Under the pieces are notes generated by a model that was not told the DNA's origin, did not search any database, and worked only from the letters and a program-made list of their open reading frames with translations. Source: Chryseobacterium sp. SN22 (GTDB taxonomy: Bacteria; Bacteroidota; Bacteroidia; Flavobacteriales; Weeksellaceae). From it: DNA of 54,503 nucleotides. A program made the translations under genes and the position numbers. Location: the NCBI RefSeq assembly GCF_008329705.1, contig NZ_VTSX01000029.1, forward strand, positions 1 to 54,503. Reading direction: 5' to 3'. This document shows, piece after piece, positions 22,479 through 33,200 of this stretch. Position 1 is the first letter of the stretch. Each line of letters opens with the position of its first letter.

Positions 22479-22916
22479 TTATTGATTTACTATTTGTTTT
22501 AAATTTTTGTTCAATTTCTTAGTTTGTGGGATGGTTTCCCTCCGGAACATCCGGTTAATTTCGTCGGCCTCTTCGATCTTCTGCTGCAGTGATTTTTTTA
22601 GTTGCGAAAAATCCTGTTTCTTTTCTAGTTCGGATCGGCATGTTACCAATTCAACTTCTTTTTCAGTTATGTCAGATCTCAATTTCTCGATGGTCAATGA
22701 ATCGTTTTTTCTAATAGCTTTCCGCGCTGCAATTTCAATCTGAGATGATTTTGCCCCTTCTTTCTTTCCTTGCTCATTAAACCACCAAAATCCCAATCCG
22801 GCACCTGTCAACAGAAAGAAAAAGAGAATGCCGAACCCGTATTTCTTCTGCAGGAATTCCTGGACAAACGTCATTCGCCCTTCAATCAGTTTAGCGCCCT
22901 CATTATATTTGTTCAT
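22479..22916 (-). CDS. Membrane-anchored coiled-coil protein (Rz-like topology)
   Basis: 145 residues. One transmembrane helix (about 27-46, FGILFFFLLTGAGLGFWWF) precedes a long charged coiled-coil (about 60-140). This is the topology of inner-membrane spanin subunits (Rz), and could pair with a lipoprotein. It is the first gene after the tail hub protein in the lysis cassette. Assignment to spanin function is by topology only. Confidence 0.55.
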   Translation of the reverse strand: MNKYNEGAKLIEGRMTFVQEFLQKKYGFGILFFFLLTGAGLGFWWFNEQGKKEGAKSSQIEIAARKAIRKNDSLTIEKLRSDITEKEVELVTCRSELEKKQDFSQLKKSLQQKIEEADEINRMFRRETIPQTKKLNKNLKQIVNQ

Positions 22917-22936
22917 TTTATATAATTATTCTTTTG

Positions 22937-25636
22937 TTATCCTACGTAGAACCCGTTAATGAATTGCATTGATACACCGTTGACATTTTTGGTTCCTGTA
23001 AATCCGTCGCGCCAACCAGTTGAATTACTATACACTCTTACACCGCCATATTTGATTTGAAGTGCAACATTGGTTGCGCCACGATCTACAGATATAGATA
23101 TTCCGGTTTTACCTAAAGATGATATTCGTTCATTTTGGAGATTTATTGATGGTTGCCCATTTCCATCTGTTAGAAGCAAAGCCTGCCCATTGTCTTGTCC
23201 AAAACCTGCTTGATCCCCAATCCAGATAAAGCCATTTCTTGTTTTGATCCCATCGCTGTAAACCGTAAAGCCTTTGTCGCCTGTTCCAAACCAGCCTGAA
23301 AGAGCTGTTATTGTTCCGGTAAACTCGCCGTCTACCGCTTTCACATAACCTTCAATATGTGCATCTGTAGCATACATTTTACCATTATGTTGGACGCGGA
23401 AAGGCGCGGTGTTCCTGGCGTCGTAATCTGCGCCGGCTCCGAATCGAACACTCGTGCCTGTAGTATCACCCGCATCGGTTTTACCGGATATAAATGCATT
23501 CTGTACTGCTCCGTTACCAACTTCTATCACTTCAGACATTAGCACGCCGCCATCAATCGACGTAAATCCATCGGAGCCGCCAAGGAATTTGATTTTAGCC
23601 TTGATTTCTTGTGTATCCAGGTTTATTGTCATCTGCCCGTCCAGCGAGGAAATTATCCCGGTCCGGATCAGCCCGCCGTTGATGGTAGTAGTCCCGACTG
23701 TGATAGAAAGCACCCGGACGTTATCCACAACAGTATGCAGTATCCCAATCAGGAAATAATAATCATTCGGGTCTGAATCGAATTTGATTTGCTCTTTCGT
23801 GAAAACTATGGTGCCGGTCGTGCCGGTCTTACTGCATGCTCCGTAGACGTATCGGTAGTCATTGTCCGGGATGGTCTCGATTTTTTCGGCTATATCCCAT
23901 TCTTTATCCATCGTCTGGCTGTAGATCTTGCCGGCATTTGCTTTTATTTTATTCGGATTATTCTCGTACATGACGAAGAAAACCACCGAGCAGCTGATCT
24001 GCTGCGATTTTGCCCCCACGGAAAGCATATTGGTTTCAATCGAATTCGGACGGATATTTTCTGGGTTGAAATAGTCATCAGTATCAAAAACCAGGTTCTG
24101 AAGTTCCTGCGTGGTTTTCAGGCCCAGTTTAGAGTAATTAATCTGTCCAAGGTTGGTGATTGACATTACGTTCTTAATTTCCTTAATATCCAGAATCAGC
24201 TGCGATGCGTAATTTATCTCGTATGAATCGGCAATCACTATCTTTGTTCGGTACAGATTCCATTCTCCTCCCTCAATAAAGTTTACCGTTTCCTGATTTA
24301 CCCTCAAAATCTTATCAATCTTTAGCGGCTCGTCAACGATCCGGATATAATCGCCAATGTCGAATTTACCGACGCCGATTTTCTTCATGTATTCCGGATC
24401 TACTTCCATTGAATAAGAGACCTTAGCGGTTTTGTTCAGTTCAAACTGTTCTAAACCCTTCTGCAGAAGCTCATTTTCGGCGGCCGTGATGTAGCTTTCA
24501 GGCATTACAATATCCAGGATGACGTATTCGTCGCCTACTTCAAATTGAAATGCCGCGGCCGCCTCATCCGGAAAACTCTGGCCCTGATCGTTTTTGAAAG
24601 GAATGATCTCGAAGGTTTTAGATGCATGATCATACCCGCCCTTTTTGATCTCGAATTCATAACCTGCCAGATTACCAGTATTAAAGTGAACTTTAGCGGA
24701 CGTGCCGGCAACCAGATATTTCGTTGAGCCATCCGTATTTTTGGCGTTCAGGTCAAAATCCATGGTGTTATCAACAAACTTAAATTTGCTACCACCCAAT
24801 GCCGTTACCTTGCCAGTTCTGTGCGGGTATACCTCATCAAAATTAATCGATCCTTCTTTCAATCCGAATGACAGTACAGAAGCCTGATCTTCGATGAAAT
24901 CAGAATTTGGCAGTTTTAATTTTGTGCTGAAATTGCTGTATTCGTTCGGAATATTCTCAGAACCGCCGAAAACATACAGCCGGTTCACTATGTTGTTGTC
25001 ATCAACATTGGTCCGGGAAAGCGAGTACAAGCCCTTGCCTTTTCCGTACTCGAACTGAATAGGCACCGTTTTACCGAAGTTACCCGTATGGATCACAAAC
25101 TTGTCGCCTTCCACCTTGATCCAAAAGTCTGTTTTGAATTCCGAGCAGATCTTCTGCAGGGCGGAAAGGCATGTATCATCCCCAAAGGTGATAGTTTTGG
25201 TCTCACCATTGGTAAAGGTGCCGATTTCCCAGTTTGATGCGAAACGCTTCATGTTATTGCGAAGGGCAACAAGGAAAGTCTCAATCGTCCCGATCAGCGG
25301 AAATTCCAAATTAGACCCAAAGCCGGTTGCATCAGCGTTGAAGTACTTACACCTCAGCAGGTCAAACATGAGGCCCTGCGCCGTGATGTTATACTCGTAC
25401 TGTGAATTACTTTTTTTATCCACAGATGGCAGCACGTTGATCCTGTACAGCGACCCGAACACAACAAAGTAATCATTGATCCGTATATCCAATACAGAAA
25501 CGGAATTCAGCTTTATAGAAAGTGAATCGTCAGACAGCAGCACCCGGTTAATGGATGCGCTGTCTACCGTCCTTTTTCCGTTCTCAATCAAATTGAAAAT
25601 AGGATTTCCGTTTCTGTATAGTGTTATGTTGTTCAT
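22937..25636 (-). CDS. Tail hub / tail-associated protein (Tal-like)
   Basis: 899 residues. The N-terminal 400 residues resemble the siphovirus gp44/Tal hub (prophage endopeptidase tail type): beta-rich, with ITAQGLMFDLLRCKYF and CLSALQKICSEFKTDFWI. The C-terminal half (about 620-899) is Gly/Thr/Asp-rich fibre-like sequence with repeating strand-turn units and G-rich ends (GVSMQFINGFYVG). It would form the baseplate hub at the tail tip below Dit. Its divergent neighbour is the acyltransferase. Confidence 0.8.
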   Translation of the reverse strand: MNNITLYRNGNPIFNLIENGKRTVDSASINRVLLSDDSLSIKLNSVSVLDIRINDYFVVFGSLYRINVLPSVDKKSNSQYEYNITAQGLMFDLLRCKYFNADATGFGSNLEFPLIGTIETFLVALRNNMKRFASNWEIGTFTNGETKTITFGDDTCLSALQKICSEFKTDFWIKVEGDKFVIHTGNFGKTVPIQFEYGKGKGLYSLSRTNVDDNNIVNRLYVFGGSENIPNEYSNFSTKLKLPNSDFIEDQASVLSFGLKEGSINFDEVYPHRTGKVTALGGSKFKFVDNTMDFDLNAKNTDGSTKYLVAGTSAKVHFNTGNLAGYEFEIKKGGYDHASKTFEIIPFKNDQGQSFPDEAAAAFQFEVGDEYVILDIVMPESYITAAENELLQKGLEQFELNKTAKVSYSMEVDPEYMKKIGVGKFDIGDYIRIVDEPLKIDKILRVNQETVNFIEGGEWNLYRTKIVIADSYEINYASQLILDIKEIKNVMSITNLGQINYSKLGLKTTQELQNLVFDTDDYFNPENIRPNSIETNMLSVGAKSQQISCSVVFFVMYENNPNKIKANAGKIYSQTMDKEWDIAEKIETIPDNDYRYVYGACSKTGTTGTIVFTKEQIKFDSDPNDYYFLIGILHTVVDNVRVLSITVGTTTINGGLIRTGIISSLDGQMTINLDTQEIKAKIKFLGGSDGFTSIDGGVLMSEVIEVGNGAVQNAFISGKTDAGDTTGTSVRFGAGADYDARNTAPFRVQHNGKMYATDAHIEGYVKAVDGEFTGTITALSGWFGTGDKGFTVYSDGIKTRNGFIWIGDQAGFGQDNGQALLLTDGNGQPSINLQNERISSLGKTGISISVDRGATNVALQIKYGGVRVYSNSTGWRDGFTGTKNVNGVSMQFINGFYVG

Positions 25637-25643
25637 TTTTATT

Positions 25644-25651
25644 TATTTTTG
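25644..25651 (+). promoter_or_regulatory. -7 box of the acyltransferase gene
   Basis: TATTTTTG (TAnnTTTG), 12 bp before the ATG at 25663, in the gap between the divergent tail hub gene and the acyltransferase. No clear -33 TTG. It suggests expression independent of the structural operon. Confidence 0.4.
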
Positions 25652-25662
25652 AGGCTCAAATA

Positions 25663-26754
25663 ATGATCATGAAGAATTTATTTAAACTCGAAATTCCAGA
25701 AAAGCGTAATTTCGGACTTGATTTGCTTCGATTTATTGCAATATTTACCGTTCTTGTTAGTCACTCTATAACAGTATTGCCTGAACGTTATTATTTTGTT
25801 CACAAATTCATCACCGATGGTGTTCTAATATTTTTTGTCCTTTCAGGTTTTCTTATTGGAAGAATATTAATCAGAGATTTTGAACATACCTTAAACTTTT
25901 CTAATATTCTCTCCTTCTGGAAACGACGCTGGTTTAGAACTTTACCCGCATATTATTTTACTATTTTACTAATCATATTTATATCGTTGATTAGTCATAA
26001 TTACATTAACAGAGAATACCTTACTAAATCATTATTTTTCGCTCAGAATCTTGTTATACACAAATATAATTTTTTCGCTGAATCATGGTCTCTCGCCATC
26101 GAAGAATGGTTTTATCTATTAATGCCGCTTCTGATTTTTTTGCTTTCAGTTTCATTAAGTAAAAACATTAAACAAATCGTATTGATTTCTTTTTTTATAA
26201 TATTAATTTTCTCCTTGCTCATTAGATCGTACATCTTTCATTGTAACAATATCGCCTCTATACAACAGTGGGATACATTATTACGATCTCCTGTTATTAC
26301 CAGATTAGACAGTATATTCGTTGGTGTTTTGGGCGCATGGTTTTACCATTATAAGAAAGATTTTTTCACTGAAAACAGATCATTTTTATTCGTAATTGGC
26401 GTGATAACATTTTTTGCTAACAAAATATATTGCGACTACTTTTTTTCATATAACTTTTATACCTGCGTTCTATATTTTATTCTTTGCCCTTTTTCTATTT
26501 TATTAATGGTTCCAAAATTTTATTATATGGGAGAAACAAAACTTCCTTTTTTAAATAGCATTATTACAAAAGGAAGTCTTATTTCCTATTCTATGTATCT
26601 TCTCAATTTAACCGTAATCTCTATTTTGATATTGCAACCTCTTACTCTGAATATATGGATTAAGTTTATATTATTTTGGGTCGCGACGATTACAGCTTCA
26701 ATATTGATGTACAAATACGTAGAACAGCCTTTTATGCGTTTACGTGACCGTTAA
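25663..26754 (+). CDS. Acyltransferase 3 family membrane protein
   Basis: 363 residues from the ATG at 25663 (25669 also possible). About ten transmembrane helices. Family motifs: LDLLRFIAIFTVLVSHS (catalytic His), DGVLIFFVLSGFLIGR, WKRRWFRTLPAYY, ESWSLAIEEWFYLLMP. Members O-acylate cell-surface polysaccharides. It lies on the opposite strand between the tail hub and tail spike genes and is more AT-rich than they are, so it was probably acquired as a moron. Likely role: altering the host polysaccharide receptor in the lysogen (serotype conversion, exclusion of related phages). Its end overlaps the spike gene by 4 bp. Confidence 0.88.
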   Translation: MIMKNLFKLEIPEKRNFGLDLLRFIAIFTVLVSHSITVLPERYYFVHKFITDGVLIFFVLSGFLIGRILIRDFEHTLNFSNILSFWKRRWFRTLPAYYFTILLIIFISLISHNYINREYLTKSLFFAQNLVIHKYNFFAESWSLAIEEWFYLLMPLLIFLLSVSLSKNIKQIVLISFFIILIFSLLIRSYIFHCNNIASIQQWDTLLRSPVITRLDSIFVGVLGAWFYHYKKDFFTENRSFLFVIGVITFFANKIYCDYFFSYNFYTCVLYFILCPFSILLMVPKFYYMGETKLPFLNSIITKGSLISYSMYLLNLTVISILILQPLTLNIWIKFILFWVATITASILMYKYVEQPFMRLRDR

Positions 26755-28766
26755 GTAACAGGGTTAGGATCAGCAATGCCGGCTCCTGTTAATCTTGTAT
26801 CACTACCCACGCGTTTTACAATAACCCCAGATCCGCCGTTAATTCGAAAATAAGGAACCTTCCCAACTCCTCCGCGTACATTGGCATACGTAATGCTTCC
26901 CATTGCTAAATTACTCGGATCGTTGAGTTCGTATTGCACCTTTTGCCACGCATTAGTGCTATCAGATTGATTTGACCCAACATATTCCATATTAAGCTGA
27001 GCTATAGTAAAGAGATGTTGACCTTCCACAGTTACGACATTAGTATTCCGCTGAGACAATACCCGGCCAAAATAGCTGGCATGATCTGCATTTCTAAATC
27101 GTAGTGCGTGCTTGCAACTATGAATTGCTATATCATCCCCGTCAGTGTGTTCATGAATAGAAATCCCTGTGAAATATCCCGATGCCATTACGTTACGTAG
27201 TGTATTTTTTGCTCCATTAGAGTTATGCGGCGTAACTACAGCAGCTGTTTCGTACGTTGGCTCTAAACTAGCCACATTATATACACCTGTGTCAATTAAC
27301 ACATTATGCATAATCAATTGTTGAGCATTATAAGCCTGAACCCCGCTTAATTTGGGATTATCGTAAGTTGAAATAACCAAATTACGTAAAACAAGGGTTA
27401 TGAAGTTAAAGTTATCAAATAGGTTAGGATTGTTTTGCACAAGCAAAACGCCCATGTTTTGCGTGGTGCCTGCCCATCCGGAAATAATACGCATTCCTTT
27501 TTGTATCTGCGCATAATCGGGTATATTACCAATAGTACCATAAGTAGGTATAGGCATAAAGTCGCCAAATATCTCCAATTTTTTCCAAGTGTTTACAGCA
27601 GGCACATTTAGCGTACTCACTTTAAAAGTATTAGACCTACCATATAGGGCACGGCCGGAAGACAAAGCTTCTACAATAGCCTCATTAAATTTAAGCGTAT
27701 CATCTGTAACACCATCACCCTTACAGCCATAGTCTATAAGGTCAATGTAATTTGCCGTATGTGAGCTGGTGGCAGTCTTTGAATCAATATACTTTTTTAC
27801 CGCGTCAAATTCTAGTGCTCCATTTTTTTTAATAAAAGTCAAAGACGGTTTTACCGTATCAGTATTTTTCGCTGTAAGCATAATGGAAATTGATGAATAG
27901 CCCGTAACATCTACGCTTACATTTTCTAATTGACCCGTCGCGGGATCGTGATCTGGCTTAACAATAAAATCCAATGAGCCATTAGGCTTTTTGCCTATTA
28001 AATTAACATAACTTGGATTAGAAACACTACCACCGATTCGGGTAAAATTTAAAGTCAAAAAGTCAAATGTTACAACCGGGATATTTAACCAGATCTTAAA
28101 ACCATAATCAGGAGATGAGTAGGATTCAATAGTATTGTTACTTTTTAGAAGCCCTGATTGTGGAGCAATTCCAAAAAGTATTTGTTCAGAATCTGCCCAA
28201 GCATAATTTTTGATCGTGTTAGAACCAGGGGCAATCGCAAAATTACCAAGCGCAGTGATAGCGGGATCGTATCGATCCGCTGCAGCCTTCATCGTTGATG
28301 GATTTTCATTATCATTGGTATTAAAAATCTTTGCTGCGGTATTCGGCATTTTTGATTCTGATTTTTTCCAAGTAATACCTTTTTTATAGAACATAGTATC
28401 ATATCCTTCTTTGGCCCGCAGGTTCCCGGCGTTTGCATAGACCTTTCCCCAATCGGCCGTACTGTTTGGATCAGCCGGTTTATCATCGTTGGATGATACT
28501 TCCGGCTTATATGAACCATCCTCTGTTGGAGCTGTATCTGTAGGCTTCAAAGTGCCTTTAAAGTCAGACTCCACCATTTGTTGAATGTTCTCAATTTTGG
28601 TATCGATTTCATTAGCTTTCGCTGAAAAAGATTGATCAAATTGAGTTTTGGTGTAAGTATTACCAACAAGACCATTTTTATCAATCGTGGCCATATTATC
28701 TGGCGGTATCGTGTCGGTTATATTAATGGTAACCTGATTATTGTTCCCGTTTACTGTTCCTGACAT
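26751..28766 (-). CDS. Tail spike with pectate-lyase-like beta-helix
   Basis: 671 residues. The N-terminal 140 residues (linker and virion-anchoring part, with KAGTY-like turns and a coiled segment around 45-70) are followed by a carbohydrate-binding-like region (about 170-320). The motif ANYIDLIDYGCKGDGVTDD (about 340-358) opens the right-handed beta-helix used by phage polysaccharide depolymerases. Probably the receptor-binding or capsule/O-antigen-degrading spike. Pairing with the adjacent acyltransferase fits a phage that recognises a surface glycan and then changes it. Confidence 0.8.
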   Translation of the reverse strand: MSGTVNGNNNQVTINITDTIPPDNMATIDKNGLVGNTYTKTQFDQSFSAKANEIDTKIENIQQMVESDFKGTLKPTDTAPTEDGSYKPEVSSNDDKPADPNSTADWGKVYANAGNLRAKEGYDTMFYKKGITWKKSESKMPNTAAKIFNTNDNENPSTMKAAADRYDPAITALGNFAIAPGSNTIKNYAWADSEQILFGIAPQSGLLKSNNTIESYSSPDYGFKIWLNIPVVTFDFLTLNFTRIGGSVSNPSYVNLIGKKPNGSLDFIVKPDHDPATGQLENVSVDVTGYSSISIMLTAKNTDTVKPSLTFIKKNGALEFDAVKKYIDSKTATSSHTANYIDLIDYGCKGDGVTDDTLKFNEAIVEALSSGRALYGRSNTFKVSTLNVPAVNTWKKLEIFGDFMPIPTYGTIGNIPDYAQIQKGMRIISGWAGTTQNMGVLLVQNNPNLFDNFNFITLVLRNLVISTYDNPKLSGVQAYNAQQLIMHNVLIDTGVYNVASLEPTYETAAVVTPHNSNGAKNTLRNVMASGYFTGISIHEHTDGDDIAIHSCKHALRFRNADHASYFGRVLSQRNTNVVTVEGQHLFTIAQLNMEYVGSNQSDSTNAWQKVQYELNDPSNLAMGSITYANVRGGVGKVPYFRINGGSGVIVKRVGSDTRLTGAGIADPNPVT

Positions 28767-28776
28767 TGTATATATT

Positions 28777-29799
28777 TTAAATTTTATCCCAAATGATTTC
28801 TGCAGGCGTCTCTACGTTTTTGACATCATCAATATCACCTGCTATAATGATGATTTTTTCTTTCCCGAGCATGTTTTGCCATTCTCCGACGACCTCAGCG
28901 GTTTCAATCCACGGGTTTGAGTAAACGATTCCGGGTATTTCTGCACCTTGGCTGTCCAGAACTTTGAAGAAGAATTTAGCATAATCGTCCAGATTTATTT
29001 CCGAGGTTGTACTGATTGTATTCAGGCCGGTGTTGCCGTTCATGATTGCGCTTGCTTTCACCAAACCGTAGGTATTATCCGGTTTCCGTCCGATCACGTA
29101 TAGAATGATGTTTTTTGCCGTCGATAACGTTACATTTACCGAAAACTGATAGACCAATTCTCCGGATGGTATCGTGTACATCTCATAATACGTATTGTTA
29201 AATGCACTGCCTTGAACAAGAGAAATCCCGGATGGCTGATAAGTTGGTTCTGAGTAGTCAAAAAGAAAGTTCACATTTCCACGGCCTATCAGCTTTGTTC
29301 CATCGCCAATGAAGATTTCTGTTTCAGAAGGTGAATCGTACTTTAACCGAAAAGAATCCAGCGAGGTTTTAAAGATCTTTTTAATCGGATTTGGCTCGAT
29401 CATCTTCAGGGTGAACGTAGCGAACATTTCGCCTTGTGAAAACTGCTTTTCAATCTGCACTTCATCCTTCATGAATACCTCATAAGCCAGTGTTTTAAAG
29501 CCCATAGGCTGAACCTGCAGTCTTTGTGTTCCGGCCTTTGAAAAGTCTGAAATAACCAGATCTCGGAAGTTTGCAAATAAATCTTCCCAGTTCTCGCCCC
29601 GGATAAAGCATTTCAATTCAATTTCCCTTTCCTTATATCGCGGACGGGAAAGATCCGGTGAGATACCGTGATACTCTGCCCAGTCATATTGAGTGATTTG
29701 TTTCCTTTCCAGCATGCCCGCAAGGTTTGACGACTCCGAAACATAGACTCCGAAATCCTTGAATTGCTTACCGTTTAAAGAATATTTTACTTCACTCAT
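28777..29799 (-). CDS. Distal tail protein (Dit-like)
   Basis: 340 residues. The N-terminal half has the Dit pattern: SLNGKQFKDFGVYVSES, YKEREIELKCFIRGENWEDL, then TFTLKMIEPNP. The C-terminal half is an added beta-rich, carbohydrate-binding-like module (about 180-320). It would form the ring joining tail tube and hub, consistent with its position between the tape measure and spike/hub genes. Confidence 0.8.
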   Translation of the reverse strand: MSEVKYSLNGKQFKDFGVYVSESSNLAGMLERKQITQYDWAEYHGISPDLSRPRYKEREIELKCFIRGENWEDLFANFRDLVISDFSKAGTQRLQVQPMGFKTLAYEVFMKDEVQIEKQFSQGEMFATFTLKMIEPNPIKKIFKTSLDSFRLKYDSPSETEIFIGDGTKLIGRGNVNFLFDYSEPTYQPSGISLVQGSAFNNTYYEMYTIPSGELVYQFSVNVTLSTAKNIILYVIGRKPDNTYGLVKASAIMNGNTGLNTISTTSEINLDDYAKFFFKVLDSQGAEIPGIVYSNPWIETAEVVGEWQNMLGKEKIIIIAGDIDDVKNVETPAEIIWDKI

Positions 29800-29801
29800 T
29801 T

Positions 29802-30284
29802 TTAAAACTTTGATTTGTGAATTCTCACATCACCCAGCATTTTTATATTTTCATTTCCGTATGCAAAAACCTCTACCCTGGCATTGTCAATACACTCAAT
29901 ATTCAGCTTTGCCGCATCCAGAATATTAATGATCAAAACCGCATTATCACAAACCCGGATCTTCGCTTCTGTCTGGTGTCTTAAAATCAGCTGCGAAACC
30001 GAAAAGGCGGTATATGTCAACTGAACATTAGAAGACCCGAAAAAAGCCGCCTTTGATAGATTGTTCGGCATTCCGGTATAATCTGTGAACAGCCCGTAAA
30101 CTTCTGTCTGTCCCCGGAAATGTCTCAGGACCTCAAGCGAGGGAAAATCTTTCTCCATTGCCCAATCATCACCGGCGAAATACATCTTGCAAAGATTTTC
30201 AATAGAAGAATCCTGCACTATCTTTTCCTGCCATGGCTGACATAAGCCCGCCTCTCTAGCCATTGTTAATATCTGTTCTTTCAT
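29802..30284 (-). CDS. Tail-module protein of unknown function
   Basis: 160 residues. The N-terminus is helical (EQILTMAREAGLCQPWQEK and SIENLCKMYFAGDDWAMEKDFP). The C-terminal half is a regular series of short hydrophobic strands (LILRHQTEAKIRVCDNAVLI, then IECIDNARVEVFAYG), which could form a small beta-solenoid. Always-beside-Dit position suggests a tail-tip component. Its start overlaps the tape measure stop by one base. Confidence 0.65.
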   Translation of the reverse strand: MKEQILTMAREAGLCQPWQEKIVQDSSIENLCKMYFAGDDWAMEKDFPSLEVLRHFRGQTEVYGLFTDYTGMPNNLSKAAFFGSSNVQLTYTAFSVSQLILRHQTEAKIRVCDNAVLIINILDAAKLNIECIDNARVEVFAYGNENIKMLGDVRIHKSKF

Positions 30285-33200
30285 TATGGTATTCCGGCAG
30301 CGCCGTATTTTACTTTAGAGTTTAATTCTTGCATGTTCTTGTCGATATTATGCAGTCTTCTTGTGTTCACTTCAATCTGTGTTAGAAGATTGATTTTAGC
30401 ATTATCCAGGATCTTGTTACCCTGCATAATCTTTAATACTTCACCGATATTAATCCGTACAGCGTTAAACTGACCTTCTAATGCTCCGCCTGTTTTTTCT
30501 GTTATTCCTTTGATATCTCCTTTAAGTCCCTGAGCTGTTTCCGCAGATTCACCGAAAAGATCCTTGTATTGTTCCAATGCATCTGTATACTGTTGCATCG
30601 CCGTTGTTCCCAGTTCTTTAATCTTCTTACGTTCTTCTTCCGTTAAGCCATCAAATGAACCGGTAATTTCTGCTGTCGAAATCTGACTTTTCAACTGGGC
30701 AATGAGTTCCTGATAGTACTTCTTCTGACTTTCTAACGATGATGCACTTATAGGGCTTGCAGTCTTTAATTTTTCGTTAATATTAGCAATCGCTTGTTCG
30801 TACGTCTTAAGCGTATTAATCTGCTCAGGTGTAGCTCCTCCTGTATTGCCAAACCCCATGGACGAGTAAAGCTGATCGACCATTTTTTCAACGGCTGGTT
30901 GCAGGAATTTCATTTTTAAAGCATTAGCCACTGCATTCCGCATGACATCATCAACTACTTTGTCGAATGAATTGGCAGCATCTTCCCCTTTACTGAATGC
31001 ATCAATAATCGCATCACCTATATTGGATGCCAAATCTTCAACTTCTACAGTAGTAATACTGGTTCTAAAGTCATCAATAATTTTCTGGACAGCCGAATTT
31101 ATTTCTTCAATCTGCCGTGTATAGGATGCTATCTTGTCTTGATCAGCCTTTTTCTTCTGGGCTTCTTTTGATCTAATATCAGCGAGGATTTTTTGCTGCT
31201 CTCTCAAATTATCAATAAGCTTTTCCTGCATTTTCAACTGTGACTCACCAGCCGTCTTTTCAATTGCTTTTTGTAGTTCAGAGTACTGATATTTAAGATC
31301 TTCTATCGCATTGCTCCATTGTTTGATTTTTCTTTCTCTTTCAGAATCACCATTTGTTAATTTCACAACGGCTCCAATTGCAGATATGATACCTGAAATC
31401 ATCTGACCTGTATTACCGGAATAATATCCAGCTACAGCATTAATTACACCTGCGGTAAGCTGCTCAACGTCATTTAGCGTTTGCTTTAATTCGTCAGTCA
31501 TACCACCAAATGCATCACTCATAGATCCAATGGTTTCTAGGGTTGCTTTTGCAGCATTACCCGAAGCGTCGACAATACCTACAAAAGCCTGCTTTGTTTC
31601 TTCTAGCTTAATCCCATAAGCATCGCTACTTTTACCGGATTTAGCTTCAACTGCATTTAATTCCTCACGCTTTTTTCTGTAAACATCTACAGCGACACCT
31701 ATAGCTTTATATGGATTGTTAGAATTTATAAGATCGTTCAGTTTTTTTATTTGATCCTGAACTTCCTTCATTTCGGTAGGTAGCAATCCTTTGCCTTCCG
31801 TAGTTTTCAAATAATCTTCAAGCCCTTTTTTCAGCTTAACAAGGGTTTTAGGTCCGGTTCTTTCCAGATCTCCAAAAGCTTTAACCCATAGATCGGTTTT
31901 CTTGATCGATTCTAAAGATGCAGAACCTATTTCCTCATTTTCTTTTTTGGTAGTCTGAGCAAGTTTCTTAAATCTTTGCTCATCCGTTAATGTTTGGTCC
32001 TCGCCGATCTTTTTCCGGATATCATTATACTTCTGCTCAATACTTAATTTCTTTTCCTCAAAAGATCTTTGTTCGGTTATGAATTCCTGATAGGTGTCTT
32101 TTTGCTGCTGAATAATAGCTTTTCTGTTTTCTTCAATAGCCTTTCTGCTTTCCAGTGATAAACTCGTGTTAGGGCCCTTCTTATCTAATTCAAATTCTTT
32201 TGTATTCAGATAATCAAGCTGATCCACTAAAGAAGGCATTGACTTCAAAGCGTTATCAAGACCTCGTTTGAAGTTTTCTAGCGGGGTTTCTGTTCCATCA
32301 AGCTCACGAATTTTTGCTTGAAGGAGTACTAAGTCCTGTTTTTGTTTGTCAGAAAGAATTCCTTGATCAGACAAATCTTTTAAAGCCTGCGCTTGTTTCT
32401 CCAAGTAATCTAAATAACTTTGAGAACCTTTAAAAAGGTCTTTATACTGTGCATCGGCCGACTGCTTGCCATAGAATTCGGCCATTTTGTAATAGTTATT
32501 CCATTGACGCTCAGATTCGGTAATCTGCTCTTCAAAAGAATAAGCACGGATCGCTTTTTCGCGTGCAGCACGCTCTTCGTTCAGCTTTACAATTCTTTTA
32601 TTTGCTTCTTCAACGGAAATGACTTCTGCACTATACCTTTCTTTACCGTATTTGTCAACATAACGAAGACGAACAGATTTGCCATCTGATCTTGCTTTTG
32701 CTTCTTCAAGCAAGTTTATTTGCTGGTCATATCTTTTTATTGATCCCTCGATAAATGATTTTTCTGCACCTTTTTCAAGTCTTTTTCTTTCCCGGTCCCT
32801 TTCCTTCTGTGCTTTTAATAAATCACGATCCGAATAGTCATATTTTTTCAGCTGCTCAGTAGCTTCGCGGATCTTCTTGATATTTTCATTCCATGCAGCA
32901 CTGCCTATCTGCTTGCCGGACATTGCATCATTAGCTTCTGATGCCTGTTTCTTTTGTTCTTCCCAGAAAGCTTTATTCTTGGTGACATCGTTTCCGCTTT
33001 GAGCATTGTTAATTTTGTTGATTTCCTGCTGAGCTTTATTAAGCTGAGATAAAAGCGGAGTAATATTCCAATTGATAAATTCTAAAGAGGTTGTTTTAAC
33101 CATAGAATTTATATTGCTCAATTTATCTAAAGCTTCAGATTTCTTTTTATTGCTTTTTTCCTGAGCTGAAATTTGTCTGCTTATAGCGTCAATCTGCTGT

